Shown: positions 17,856-27,079 of the stretch, piece after piece | How the letters are laid out: every line of letters begins with the position of its first letter | How positions within the stretch are numbered: the first letter of the stretch is position 1 | Source: Cohaesibacter intestini | GTDB taxonomy: Bacteria > Pseudomonadota > Alphaproteobacteria > Rhizobiales > Cohaesibacteraceae | Reading direction: 5' to 3' | DNA: 64,000 bases | Assembly: GCF_003324485.1 (NCBI RefSeq) | Contig: NZ_QODK01000001.1 | Coordinates: forward strand, 248,001 to 312,000 | Notes under the pieces: generated by a model | What the model saw: the letters and a program-made list of their open reading frames with translations, nothing else | Told to the model about the DNA's origin: nothing | Database searches by the model: none | Translations under genes and position numbers: made by a program

Positions 17856-18932
17856 ATGACAGACAATTCCATCTCACAGACGACCGAGTCACAGGGCAGC
17901 GGGCCAGATTTTGCGCCGCTTCTTCGCACCTTGAAGAAGATCGGCAGCGGCCTCGCCATGCTCATTCTTACTTTCATCGGCCTGACTGCCGTCACCTTCA
18001 TCATTGGCCGGATCATGCCCAATGACCCGGTGGTGGCCATTGTCGGTGACCGGGCTTCCAAGGAAGTCTATGAAGCGATGTATATCCAGCTCGGCCTCGA
18101 CAAGCCGATCTGGGAGCAATATGTGATCTTTGTCACCAATATGCTGCAAGGGGATTTTGGCAATTCGGTGATGACCACCCGGCCGGTGCTCGAGGATATC
18201 AAACGCTTCTTTCCGGCAACGTTGGAGCTGGCGACGCTGGCCACCTTGGTCGGCATCATCATCGGTGTCCCTGCTGGTGTCATGGCCGCAGTGCGGCACG
18301 GCACGATAGTTGACCATATTGTCCGCATCATCGGCCTTCTGGGTCATTCGATCCCGGTCTTCTGGCTCGGCATGGTCTCGCTGTTGATCTTCTATGCCAA
18401 GCTTGACTGGGTGGCAGGTCCGGGGCGGATCGACTTCTTCTATGACGGCATTGTCGATCCGGTGACCGGCATCATTTTGATCGATTCCGCAATTGCTGGT
18501 GAGTGGGAAGTGTTCCAGAATGCCGTCTCCCATATCATCCTGCCCGCCTCGATGCTGGCTATCTATTCGTTGGCCTATATTGCCCGCATGACCCGCTCTT
18601 TCATGCTTGACCAGCTCAATCAGGAATATGTGCTGACCGCCCGGGTGAAGGGCCTCAAGGAAGGGGCCGTGATCTGGCATCACGCTTTCCGCAACGTCCT
18701 TGTCCAGTTGATCACAATCATCGGCCTGACCTATGCCAGCCTGCTCGAAGGCTCGGTGCTGACCGAGACAGTCTTTGCATGGCCGGGGATCGGGCAATAT
18801 ATCACCAGTTCCCTGTTCAATGCCGACATGAATGCGGTGATTGGCGGCACGCTGGTGGTTGGTGTGTCCTTTGTGGGCATCAACATGATTTCCGACATGC
18901 TGTATCGCATCGTTGATCCGAGGGCGAAATAA
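17856..18932 (+). CDS. Dipeptide ABC transporter permease (DppB-like)
   Basis: A 358-residue inner-membrane permease with about six to seven membrane helices. The DppB-type coupling motif is near YSLAYIARMTRSFMLD and EYVLTARVKGL. The N-terminus is a 30-residue polar extension before the first helix. It overlaps the next permease by one base (TAATG), so both are likely made together. Confidence 0.92.
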   Translation: MTDNSISQTTESQGSGPDFAPLLRTLKKIGSGLAMLILTFIGLTAVTFIIGRIMPNDPVVAIVGDRASKEVYEAMYIQLGLDKPIWEQYVIFVTNMLQGDFGNSVMTTRPVLEDIKRFFPATLELATLATLVGIIIGVPAGVMAAVRHGTIVDHIVRIIGLLGHSIPVFWLGMVSLLIFYAKLDWVAGPGRIDFFYDGIVDPVTGIILIDSAIAGEWEVFQNAVSHIILPASMLAIYSLAYIARMTRSFMLDQLNQEYVLTARVKGLKEGAVIWHHAFRNVLVQLITIIGLTYASLLEGSVLTETVFAWPGIGQYITSSLFNADMNAVIGGTLVVGVSFVGINMISDMLYRIVDPRAK

Positions 18933-19861
18933 TGACTGATAGCGCCATCAAACCAAATACCGGATTGCGTGCCTGGCTGCTCGCCGATTTCCCGGATACC
19001 GCCTTTCAGGCTCGCTGCCAGCGCGCCTATATTGGCTGGCTCAGCTTCAAGACCAACCCGATTGCCATGCTCGGCCTGTTCATCGTTGGCTTCCTTTGCC
19101 TTGTGGCTTTGTTCGCGCCGCTGATTGCAGGCACCGATGGCAATGAACAGGAGCTCGCCAACCGTTTGCAGCCCGCCAGCGCCGCCCATTGGTTTGGCAC
19201 CGACGAGTTGGGCCGCGATGTGTTTGACCGCATCGTCTGGGGCTCGCGCGTCACCCTTTATATCATTTTCCTTGTCTCGATCATTGTCATGCCAATCGGC
19301 CTGATCATTGGCACCGCGGCGGGCCTGCTCGGAGGCATTGTCGACAAGGTGCTCATGCGCATCACCGATATTTTCCTTGCCTTCCCACGCCTCATTCTGG
19401 CGCTGGCCTTTGTGGCCGTGCTGGGGCCGGGGCTGGAAAATGCCGTGTTGGCCATCGCTTTGACCACATGGTCGCCCTATGCCCGTCTGGCACGGGCCGA
19501 GACGCTGACCGTGCGTTCGAGCGAATATATCATGGCCGCAGAGATCATGGGTGCCTCGAAGATCCGCATTCTCTTTTCCCATATCATGCCAATGTGTCTC
19601 AGCTCGACCATCGTGCGCCTGACACTCGATATGGCGGGCATCATTCTGACCGCTGCCGGCCTCGGTTTTCTGGGGCTGGGTGCTCAGCCGCCGCTGGCGG
19701 AATGGGGGGCGATGATTGCTACGGGGCGCGACTTTCTGCTCGACCAGTGGTGGGTACCAACCATTCCCGGCATTGCCATTCTGGTGGTCTCCCTTGGCTT
19801 CAACCTGCTTGGCGACGGCCTGCGTGACGTGCTCGATCCACGCAGTTCGGGAGGCCATTGA
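18932..19861 (+). CDS. Dipeptide ABC transporter permease (DppC-like)
   Basis: A 309-residue permease. It has the N-terminal OppC-type stretch (NPIAMLGLFIVGFLC), the HWFGTDELGRDVFDRIVWGSR segment diagnostic for DppC, and the EAA loop RLARAETLTVRSSEYIMAAEIMGAS. It pairs with the DppB-like protein. The stop overlaps the start region of the first ATPase gene. Confidence 0.93.
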   Translation: MTDSAIKPNTGLRAWLLADFPDTAFQARCQRAYIGWLSFKTNPIAMLGLFIVGFLCLVALFAPLIAGTDGNEQELANRLQPASAAHWFGTDELGRDVFDRIVWGSRVTLYIIFLVSIIVMPIGLIIGTAAGLLGGIVDKVLMRITDIFLAFPRLILALAFVAVLGPGLENAVLAIALTTWSPYARLARAETLTVRSSEYIMAAEIMGASKIRILFSHIMPMCLSSTIVRLTLDMAGIILTAAGLGFLGLGAQPPLAEWGAMIATGRDFLLDQWWVPTIPGIAILVVSLGFNLLGDGLRDVLDPRSSGGH

Positions 19862-19863
19862 TC

Positions 19864-20781
19864 ATGGATGGAACAATGAAGAAAGCAGTCCCTACACCGC
19901 CGCAGGATACGGACCGAAGCGATGAGACACTGATTTCGGTCAAGGACCTGCATGTGCGCTTCACCACCCCCAAGGGCCCGGTTCATGCGGTGCGCGGCGT
20001 CAGCTTTGACCTCAAGCGCGAACGGCTTGGCATCGTCGGGGAAAGTGGCTCGGGCAAGTCCCAGACCGGCCGTGCCCTGTTGCGCCTGACGGCAGGCAAT
20101 GGGTCAATCGAGGCCAGCGAGATGATGTTTGACGGCATCGATCTGATGCAGGCCAGCGAGAAAAGCATGCGCGCCATTCGCGGCTCGCGCATTTCGATGA
20201 TCATGCAGGATCCGAAATATTCGCTCAATCCGGTGATGACGGTTGGGGCGCAAATCGCCGAATCCTGCCGCGAGCATGAGAAAATCTCCAAGGCCGAAGC
20301 CAAGAAGCGGGCGCTGGCCATGCTGGAGGCGGTGCGAATCCGCGAGCCGGAAAAGGTCTATAACCTCTATCCGCATCAGGTCTCCGGCGGCATGGGACAG
20401 CGGATCATGATCGCCATGATGCTGATCACAGATCCGGAAGTGATGATTGCCGACGAACCGACCTCGGCACTGGATGTGACGGTGCAGATGCAGGTGCTGG
20501 CCTTGCTCGACGACATGGTGCGCGAGCGCGGCATGGGGTTGGTTCTGATCAGCCATGATTTGCATCTGGTCTCCAGCTTCTGTGACCGGGTGCTGGTGAT
20601 GTATGGCGGCCGGATCATGGAAATCCTCGATGCCAAGCATCTCGATCAGGCCCAGCATCCCTACACCAAGGGCCTGCTGAGCTGTTTGCCTCAGATGGAT
20701 GGCCAGCATGAGGAACTGCCCGTGCTGCAGCGCGATCCAAACTGGATGACCGAAGACCTGGGCGGAGGGTCCAACGCATGA
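19864..20781 (+). CDS. Dipeptide ABC transporter ATPase (DppD-like)
   Basis: A 305-residue ATPase. Walker A is GESGSGKSQ with Q after the P-loop serine, signature VSGGMGQR and Walker B VMIADEPTSALD. The C-terminal HPYTKGLLSCLP block is the usual oligopeptide-ATPase tail. The ATG at 19864 is chosen over a TTG at 19858 because GGGAGG sits upstream at suitable distance. It overlaps the next ATPase gene by ATGA. Confidence 0.9.
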   Translation: MDGTMKKAVPTPPQDTDRSDETLISVKDLHVRFTTPKGPVHAVRGVSFDLKRERLGIVGESGSGKSQTGRALLRLTAGNGSIEASEMMFDGIDLMQASEKSMRAIRGSRISMIMQDPKYSLNPVMTVGAQIAESCREHEKISKAEAKKRALAMLEAVRIREPEKVYNLYPHQVSGGMGQRIMIAMMLITDPEVMIADEPTSALDVTVQMQVLALLDDMVRERGMGLVLISHDLHLVSSFCDRVLVMYGGRIMEILDAKHLDQAQHPYTKGLLSCLPQMDGQHEELPVLQRDPNWMTEDLGGGSNA

Positions 20782-21557
20782 TGATCTCCATTCGTGATCT
20801 CAATATTTCCTTTGGTTCGGGCAAGAATGAAATTCAGGCTCTCAAAGGCGTCACTCTTGATGTCGCCGAAGGGGACAGCTACGGCCTTGTCGGCGAGTCC
20901 GGCTCGGGCAAGTCGACTGTTTTGCGGGCGATGGTGGGCATTTATACCCACTGGACCGGCTCCATCCGCATCGATGGGCACGAGCTGACAGCCAAGCGCT
21001 CTCTTGCCTCGCGCAAGCATATGCAGATGGTATTCCAGGACCCTTATGGCTCGCTGCATCCACGCCGAACCGTGAATGACACCCTGCTCGAACCGTTGGT
21101 CATTCACAAGCTCGACAATCACGACACCCGGATCGTCAAGATCCTCAATGAGGTGGGGCTGGGGCCGGAATTCCGCTTCCGCTATCCGCACCAATTGTCC
21201 GGCGGTCAGCGGCAGCGTGTGGCCATTGCCCGGGCGCTCATTCTGGAGCCGGAAGTGATCCTGCTGGATGAGCCGACCAGTGCGCTCGATGTGTCGGTGC
21301 AGGCTGAAATTCTCAACCTGTTGTCGACGCTGCGCAAGACCCATGGCCTCACCTATATCATGGTCAGCCATGATCTGGCGGTGGTTGGGCATCTGTGCAG
21401 CAAGATTGCGGTGATGAACAGGGGCGAGATCATCGAGGAAATATCCGAAGATCAGCTGCGCAGCGGCGATGTCTCCCACGACTATACCCGCCAGCTCTGG
21501 ACCGCCTCGCACGGCTACGACCGTGCGGCGCTTGAAAATTTCAAGGAATTTGCCTGA
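20778..21557 (+). CDS. Dipeptide ABC transporter ATPase (DppF-like)
   Basis: A 259-residue ATPase with Walker A GESGSGKST, the Q-loop MVFQDPYGSLHPR, signature LSGGQRQR and Walker B ILLDEPTSALD. It would form a heterodimer with the DppD-like ATPase. It is somewhat shorter than typical DppF because the C-terminal extension is reduced to a short tail ending KEFA. An imperfect hairpin follows at 21576. Confidence 0.9.
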   Translation: MMISIRDLNISFGSGKNEIQALKGVTLDVAEGDSYGLVGESGSGKSTVLRAMVGIYTHWTGSIRIDGHELTAKRSLASRKHMQMVFQDPYGSLHPRRTVNDTLLEPLVIHKLDNHDTRIVKILNEVGLGPEFRFRYPHQLSGGQRQRVAIARALILEPEVILLDEPTSALDVSVQAEILNLLSTLRKTHGLTYIMVSHDLAVVGHLCSKIAVMNRGEIIEEISEDQLRSGDVSHDYTRQLWTASHGYDRAALENFKEFA

Positions 21558-21575
21558 CCACAGGCAGACTTCCCC

Positions 21576-21614
21576 CTCCCCGGCATTGTCGCCAAAACGG
21601 GCAATGTCGGGGAG
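21576..21614 (+). other. Intercistronic hairpin before the dipeptidase gene
   Basis: A 13-bp stem (CTCCCCGGCATTG, one G-U pair, loop 13) sits between the second ATPase gene and the dipeptidase gene. No U run follows, so message stabilisation or processing is more likely than termination. Confidence 0.55.
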
Positions 21615-21757
21615 CTTTCCCGATCCCCGGCGTGCAGTATCTGATGGCCCGATTGTCGGGTTGCCCGCCTGAAAATGACGAAGCGGGGCCTGCAAAGACA
21701 ATCTGCAGGCCACGAACGGGTGCGTTTTGCCCCCAAGCAACGATAAGGACATAAGCG

Positions 21758-22804
21758 ATGGCAGACAGATTGATCCCGGTCTTTGACGGACATAATGACA
21801 CCCTGCTGCAACTGACCGAAGCCGAACGCAAGGGAGCGCCGATCTCCTTCATGGATGGCGACGAGAGCCTGCATATCGATTGGCACAAAGCGGGCGCCGG
21901 TGCTTTTGCGGGCGGGTTCTTTGCGATGTTCGTCCCGCCGGTCAAGGAAGGAGATCAGGCGCTGGAGCTGCATGAGATGCTGGCCCCGGTCGAGCAGACC
22001 TATGCCCTTGACTATACCATGCATCTGGCATCCTCAGCCTTCCGGCTGGAGAAGGAATCCGGCGGCTCGGTTCGGATCTGTCGCTCGGCCGCAGACATCC
22101 GCAAGGCGATGAGCGACGGGGTGATTGCCATGTTGCTGCATATTGAAGGGGCGGAGGCCATCGATCCCGATTTTCACGCGCTTGAGGTGCTTTACGGCGC
22201 AGGCCTGCGCTCCATCGGACCGGTCTGGAGCCGGGCCAACATCTTTGCCACCGGGGTGCCGTTTGATTTCCCCGGTTCGCCAGATCAGGGGCCGGGCCTG
22301 ACTGACAAGGGGCGCGAGCTTGTGCGTCGCTGCAATCAGATGGGCATCATGCTCGATCTGTCCCACCTCAATGAAGCAGGATTCTGGGACATCCAGAAAC
22401 TATCCAGCGCACCACTGGTGGCGACCCATTCCAATGTGCACGCATTGAGCCACACCCCACGCAACCTGACCGACAAGCAACTCGATGCGATTGCTGAAAG
22501 CAAGGGCGTGGTGGGCCTCAATTATGCGGTCGGCTTCCTGCGCGAAGATGGCGACCAGAAAAATGCCCATACGCCGATTGAGCGGATGCTGACCCATCTT
22601 GATTATCTGCTCGCCAAGCTCGGTGAAGACGGCGTGGCGCTGGGGTCGGACTTTGATGGCTGCACGGTACCAGAGGCCATTGGTTCATCGGCAGGCAATC
22701 CCAAGCTTATCGATGCCATGCGCAGCCATGGCTTTGGCGAGGCTTTGATCGAAAAGATCGCCCATGGCAACTGGATTTCCCTGCTCGAACGCAGCGGAAT
22801 CTGA
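21758..22804 (+). CDS. Membrane dipeptidase family enzyme (peptidase M19)
   Basis: A 348-residue renal-dipeptidase homologue. Zinc-site motifs are visible in order: DGHNDT (H12, D14), LHIEGAEA (bridging glutamate near 130), the LDLSHLNEAGFW and ATHSNVHALSHTPRN histidines, and GSDFDGC near residue 290. No signal peptide is present, so it is probably cytoplasmic and hydrolyses imported dipeptides, including D-containing ones. It ends the LysR-controlled dipeptide transport cluster, from which it is separated by 200 bases with a hairpin. Confidence 0.9.
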   Translation: MADRLIPVFDGHNDTLLQLTEAERKGAPISFMDGDESLHIDWHKAGAGAFAGGFFAMFVPPVKEGDQALELHEMLAPVEQTYALDYTMHLASSAFRLEKESGGSVRICRSAADIRKAMSDGVIAMLLHIEGAEAIDPDFHALEVLYGAGLRSIGPVWSRANIFATGVPFDFPGSPDQGPGLTDKGRELVRRCNQMGIMLDLSHLNEAGFWDIQKLSSAPLVATHSNVHALSHTPRNLTDKQLDAIAESKGVVGLNYAVGFLREDGDQKNAHTPIERMLTHLDYLLAKLGEDGVALGSDFDGCTVPEAIGSSAGNPKLIDAMRSHGFGEALIEKIAHGNWISLLERSGI

Positions 22805-22823
22805 CGAAATCACATCCATCCTG

Positions 22824-22868
22824 CTGACACTCAGGGCGGCACTCCCTTGCCGCCGCCCTGGGTGTCAG
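22824..22868 (+). terminator. Long hairpin after the dipeptidase gene
   Basis: A 17-bp stem (CTGACACTCAGGGCGGC, one G-U pair, loop 11) starts 20 bases after the dipeptidase stop. A U tract is lacking, so it may be a 3' stabiliser or weak terminator closing the peptide operon. Confidence 0.6.
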
Positions 22869-23081
22869 TGTATCGGGCTGCCATCGCCCATTCAGGCACC
22901 CAAAGGGGATGAATCGCGAAATGTGACCAATACAAGGCCATTTCGCGGTGCCATCATGTGGCTGTTGACGCTTGATGCACACAGGGGTAAGTGCAGCGCC
23001 ATTGGCATCAATGGTTGACTGGCCTCAACCTTTTTGTTGCAATCACAACTGCCCACCATACTGACTCAAGAGAGTTCTACC

Positions 23082-24365
23082 TTGCCCCGCAGCCTTTTAT
23101 CCATTGCCTCGCTTTTGCTGGGATCTGCCTTTCTATTCTTTGCGGGCGGTCTGACCGGCGTCCTGTTGCCCGTTCGCGGCGGCATCGAAGGTTTTTCGAG
23201 CTTCTGGCTTGGTTTGCTGGGAACCGGTTGGGCGGTTGGCTATGTGTCAGGCTGTCTTTATGTGCCGCGGATCGTGACACGCTCGGGCCATATTCGGGCC
23301 TATAGCGTGATGGCAGCTTGTGCCTGCATATCGATCCTCTTGACTTCCATGCTCATGGTACCCATTGCCTGGGTGGTGCTCAGGGCATTGGCTGGTTTTG
23401 CCTTTGCGGGCGCGGCAATGATTGTGGAAAGTTGGTTGACCGAACGCTCTTCAAGCTCGGTTCGCGGGGTGATTTTCGGCACCTATACGATGGTCAACCT
23501 GTTTGCCACCACGGTGGGGCAAATGGTGATTGCCGTTGTGCCTGCCGAAGGGGTGCATCTTTTCACCATTTCGGCGATTTTCTATGTGGTCGCTTTGCTA
23601 CCAACGGCACTGACCCGCTCGCCAGCCCCTGCTCCTCTGGCACGGGTGACGCTGGATGTCGCCAAATTGTGGCGCAACTCGCCGATTGCGGTGGTGGCCG
23701 TCTTCCTGACCGGCGTATCGAACGGCACCTTTGGCACGCTGGCTGCGGTTTATGGCCGTGATATCGGTCTTGATCTGGCGGGTATCGCTCTGTTTGTCAG
23801 TGCCTCGATCTTGGCAGGGGCCGCAACCCAGATCCCGGTGGGCTACATCTCGGACAAAATGGATCGCCGCTATGTGGTGATTGGTATCGCCATCGTGGCG
23901 ATCATTTCTGACGGCTTCTTTCTTAACAATGCGCCCAAGGATACATGGTCGGCGGTGATCCATGCGGCGGTGTTCGGGGCGGCAATTTTCACTTTCTATC
24001 CGGTGTTGGTCGCCCATGCCAATGACCATGCGGCGCCCGAAGACAGTCTTCAGACCAGTGGCGGCTTGCTTCTGATGATCGGAGTTGGTTCGATTGTCGG
24101 GCCGCTGATTGCCGGTGCATTGATGAGCGCCTGGAACGAACAGGGCCTGTTCATCGTGACGCTGGTGTCCCACACACTCATTTTGCTCTATGCGATCTGG
24201 CGTCTGACCCAGCGCAAGGCAGCACCCGGCGATGAAAAGAGCCGCTTCATTCCAATCGCTCCCATGCGCACCCGGACGCCACAGACCATTTTGATGGCCG
24301 ATCAGCTGGCCGAACCAGAGGCCGACGACGGGGGTGAGAAGGCGACCAGCGCAAGGCAGCCTTAA
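23082..24365 (+). CDS. MFS transporter (YcaD-like)
   Basis: A 427-residue major-facilitator protein with twelve likely membrane helices. The first two helices and the loop motif (GVLLPVRGGIEGFSSFWLGLLGTGWAVGY region) look like the YcaD-type subgroup. A TTG at 23082 is proposed as start because AAGAGAG lies 7 bases ahead; the upstream TTG at 23034 has no such site. It is monocistronic and converges on the hydratase gene with only 11 bases between the stops. Substrate unknown. Confidence 0.8.
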   Translation: MPRSLLSIASLLLGSAFLFFAGGLTGVLLPVRGGIEGFSSFWLGLLGTGWAVGYVSGCLYVPRIVTRSGHIRAYSVMAACACISILLTSMLMVPIAWVVLRALAGFAFAGAAMIVESWLTERSSSSVRGVIFGTYTMVNLFATTVGQMVIAVVPAEGVHLFTISAIFYVVALLPTALTRSPAPAPLARVTLDVAKLWRNSPIAVVAVFLTGVSNGTFGTLAAVYGRDIGLDLAGIALFVSASILAGAATQIPVGYISDKMDRRYVVIGIAIVAIISDGFFLNNAPKDTWSAVIHAAVFGAAIFTFYPVLVAHANDHAAPEDSLQTSGGLLLMIGVGSIVGPLIAGALMSAWNEQGLFIVTLVSHTLILLYAIWRLTQRKAAPGDEKSRFIPIAPMRTRTPQTILMADQLAEPEADDGGEKATSARQP

Positions 24366-24376
24366 GAAACCCGCAC

Positions 24377-25225
24377 CTATCGCAGCTGCGCCGTGGCCTT
24401 CATAGCCGTGGCCCCATCGTGACGCCGCACCCATAAATCGCACGTCTTGCCATCGGCGCTCATTTGACCGTGAAGCGTGAAATCATGGATATCGAACACG
24501 GTGGCCAAGGCGCGGAATTCAAAGCGTTCAATTTCGGCGTTCGGTGCGTTGCGGCGCAGCAAATCCATGAGCATCGTGGCGAGCAAGGGACCGTGGACAA
24601 TCAAACCTTCATACCCTTCCGAGCCGGTGCAGAAAGGTTGATCATAATGGATCCGATGGCCGTTGAAGGTCAGAGCTGAATAGCGGAACAGCAGCACAGG
24701 GTCAGGCGTGACATCCCTGCTGAAATCCGACGTCACGGGCGCTTGCTTCGGGGCGACGACAGGCGCGTCAGCCTTTGGCATTTCGCGATAGACGATATCG
24801 TGATCCTCATCGACGCAGAGGGTCTCACCGTCGAAAATCTGATGGACGACCGTGACGAAAACCAGCTTGCCAGATCGGCCTTCCTTGCCTTTGACGGATT
24901 TGACGGTCGAGACCTTGCGCAAGGTCTGGCCGATGCGCATCGGCGCGTGGAAAGAAAAGCGGCTGGCCGCCCACATGCGGCGCGGCAAAGGCACCGGCGG
25001 CAAAAAGCCCCCCAAGGCGGCATGCCCGTCATAGCCAGCATCTGACAGCTTGAACAAAGGCAGGAAATGCAGCCAGTGCCAGAGATGCGGCAGCTCGGTG
25101 CCGTCGATATAAGGCGCGTCATCGCGGTTCAATGTGGCGGCTAGCGCATTGGACGGGAAAGGCGCGATCCGCTCCGTCAGGCTTTCCGATTTGCCGATCC
25201 ATTGTTCCAGATGCTGCATATCCAT
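24377..25225 (-). CDS. MaoC-fold acyl-CoA hydratase, mesaconyl-C4-CoA hydratase-like
   Basis: A 282-residue double hot-dog protein. The N-terminal FAS1-type dehydratase part contains RRMWAASRFSFHAPMRIGQ. The C-terminal part has the hydratase signature FRYSALTFNGHRIHYDQPF and IVHGPLLATMLMDLL. This arrangement fits the mesaconyl-C4-CoA/itaconyl-CoA hydratase family. The ATG at 25225 has AAGGAAG upstream. No CoA-ligase or lyase partner is nearby, so the pathway is unclear. It follows pyrE in the same direction, beyond pyrE's terminator. Confidence 0.75.
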   Translation of the reverse strand: MDMQHLEQWIGKSESLTERIAPFPSNALAATLNRDDAPYIDGTELPHLWHWLHFLPLFKLSDAGYDGHAALGGFLPPVPLPRRMWAASRFSFHAPMRIGQTLRKVSTVKSVKGKEGRSGKLVFVTVVHQIFDGETLCVDEDHDIVYREMPKADAPVVAPKQAPVTSDFSRDVTPDPVLLFRYSALTFNGHRIHYDQPFCTGSEGYEGLIVHGPLLATMLMDLLRRNAPNAEIERFEFRALATVFDIHDFTLHGQMSADGKTCDLWVRRHDGATAMKATAQLR

Positions 25226-25323
25226 GCTGAGGCTTCCTTGCTGCTTGTCTTGTGATGCATAGAAGATAGCTCCAATCGGGGGCGGACGAAAAGTCAGCGA
25301 AAAGAGCCTGTTTGCAGATGCCA

Positions 25324-25360
25324 ACAAAAAACCCGCAGCCGTGCCCGGCGCGGGTTCTTT
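25324..25360 (-). terminator. pyrE terminator
   Basis: On the minus strand, AACCCGC and its complement close a GC-rich hairpin followed by a T6 run, 27 bases after the pyrE stop. This is a standard intrinsic terminator. Confidence 0.85.
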
Positions 25361-25386
25361 GATGGATCGTCGGTGCTGAAAAGTCG

Positions 25387-26094
25387 CTATTCTTTCTCGG
25401 CTTTGGAGATTTCGGTCACGCCGCCATTGGCACCGGACCAAGCCAATGGATCATTGAGGAAGGCCTCGACCTGCGCGTGGGTTTCGTCATCGAAATAGCC
25501 ATGCTTGCGCGAGACCGCCAGCACATCGCGCCAAGTGGCCAGATAATGCAGCTTGATGTCGATCTCGGCGAGATTGTCATGCACTTCAGGGAAGATGTCA
25601 TAATAGAAGAGCACGATCGTATGATTGATATCACCACCGGCCTTGCGGATGGCTTCGCAGAATTTGATCTTGCTGCCGCCATCGGTGGTCAGATCTTCGA
25701 CCAGCAAGACGCGCTTGCCGTCGATGCTGCTGCCTTCGATCTGGGCGTCACGGCCAAAGCCTTTCGGCTTCTTGCGGACATAATGCATCGGCAGGTCGAG
25801 TTTGTCGGCGATCCATGCAGCGAAGGGGATGCCTGCGGTTTCGCCGCCAGTGATCGAGTCAATCTGCTCAAAGCCGATATCCTGCAGGATGACTGAAGAG
25901 GCAAAATCCATCAGCGTGTTGCGGATGCGCGGATAGGAAATCAGTTTGCGGCAGTCGATATAAACCGGGCTGGCCAGACCGGATGTCAGCATGAAGGGCT
26001 CATCGGCACGAAAATGCACCGCCTGGATCTCAAGGAGCATCTTCGCGGTCAATTCGGCGATCAGTTCGCGATTTGGGAAGGAGCTTGGCATCAT
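25387..26094 (-). CDS. pyrE: Orotate phosphoribosyltransferase
   Basis: A 235-residue enzyme of UMP synthesis: orotate plus PRPP gives OMP. The PRPP-binding motif [14 protein letters not shown] and the flexible-loop basic segment [17 protein letters not shown] are present. An alternative start one codon later (MPSSFPN) is possible. It appears monocistronic with its own terminator, a housekeeping gene between accessory transport blocks. Confidence 0.95.
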   Translation of the reverse strand: MMPSSFPNRELIAELTAKMLLEIQAVHFRADEPFMLTSGLASPVYIDCRKLISYPRIRNTLMDFASSVILQDIGFEQIDSITGGETAGIPFAAWIADKLDLPMHYVRKKPKGFGRDAQIEGSSIDGKRVLLVEDLTTDGGSKIKFCEAIRKAGGDINHTIVLFYYDIFPEVHDNLAEIDIKLHYLATWRDVLAVSRKHGYFDDETHAQVEAFLNDPLAWSGANGGVTEISKAEKE

Positions 26095-26253
26095 GAGGTC
26101 ACCTATCTGTTTCGTGTCATCCGGACAAAGTGCCCAAGCCCTAATGGTTTCCCCCCATCAAGACAATGTCAAACCGGAAAGGGCACAGGGCTGTTGTCGC
26201 TTTATAAACAGCAAACTTGTGGCAAGATCGCAGGAAATGGCCGTTGATGGACG

Positions 26254-26934
26254 CTATGCTCGCAAGATGGCCTCAAAGTCCGACAGGTCTTTGGTGACCT
26301 GAAGGGCGCCAGCTTCGCTCAATTTGCCCGCCTGCCAGTCGACGCACTCCCTGAGATGGGTGCCGCCGACAAAGCCGAAGACCGCCTCGATACCGGCAGC
26401 CCGTGCGCCGATGGTGCCAGCAATGCCATCCTCGATCACCGCCGTACGCGCTGGATCTGCGCCCAAGGCTTCAAGAGCATGGAGAAAGATGTCGGGGGCC
26501 GGTTTGCCATTGGCCACACGATCGGTACTGTATAGGCGATCTTCGAAGCGATGGCCGATGCCGACCACATCCAGTGCATGCTGAAGACGGCCTTCACTGC
26601 TGCCCGTGGCGATGCAGTAGCGGATGCCTTCTGCCTCGAGATGATCGAACAGGGACAGAGTGCCGGGCATCAGGGCAAGATCTGTTGTGAAGCGCGCAAG
26701 GATACGCTCATTCCACAAATTCGGGAATTCGTCTCCGGCATCCCTGCCAGCGGTTTTCTCGATATAGGCGCGGGTTGAGGCATTGGAATGGCCCAGAAAC
26801 CCCTCGACCAGTTCGTTCCAGCTCTTCTCGATACCAAACATCGCCATTGAGCGTTGCAACTCGTCCAGGGAGATTGTTTCACTGTCGACGATCACGCCGT
26901 CAAAATCGAAAATAACCGCTTCAAATCTGCTCAT
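26254..26934 (-). CDS. HAD-superfamily sugar phosphatase/phosphomutase-like
   Basis: A 226-residue HAD hydrolase with nucleophile motif VIFDFDGVIVDSE, motif II serine/threonine in CIATGSSEGR, the lysine in NGKPAPDIF and motif IV EDGIAG. A four-helix cap follows the first motif, as in beta-phosphoglucomutase and sugar phosphatases. The start at 26934 is adopted because the catalytic motif begins 5 residues later; ATG at 26949 is possible. It lies 145 bases after rbsK in the same direction, separated by a hairpin, so co-transcription with the ribose operon is possible. Confidence 0.83.
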   Translation of the reverse strand: MSRFEAVIFDFDGVIVDSETISLDELQRSMAMFGIEKSWNELVEGFLGHSNASTRAYIEKTAGRDAGDEFPNLWNERILARFTTDLALMPGTLSLFDHLEAEGIRYCIATGSSEGRLQHALDVVGIGHRFEDRLYSTDRVANGKPAPDIFLHALEALGADPARTAVIEDGIAGTIGARAAGIEAVFGFVGGTHLRECVDWQAGKLSEAGALQVTKDLSDFEAILRA

Positions 26935-26999
26935 TCCCGTGCCCTTCATTCGCCTGGATTTTACCGGCGGCACCCTTTCATGAGTGCTGACCAATAGCA

Positions 27000-27042
27000 A
27001 GCCCCGATGGCGACCAAAGTCGAAGACAGGTCGATCGGGGCT
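27000..27042 (-). terminator. Hairpin at the end of the ribose operon
   Basis: AGCCCCGAT/ATCGGGGCT (9 bp) encloses a second pairing block CGACC/GGTCG, 38 bases after the rbsK stop. A T6 run lies before the hairpin rather than after it on the minus strand, so termination may be inefficient. Confidence 0.55.
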
Positions 27043-27079
27043 GACGGGTCGGTCAAAAAACGATCAGTCCTACAGTCGA

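Noticed and set aside
18731-19858. A 375-codon minus-strand frame opposite the DppC-like permease
   Set aside because: His/Gln-rich antisense translation of a membrane-protein gene, a common artefact at this GC content.
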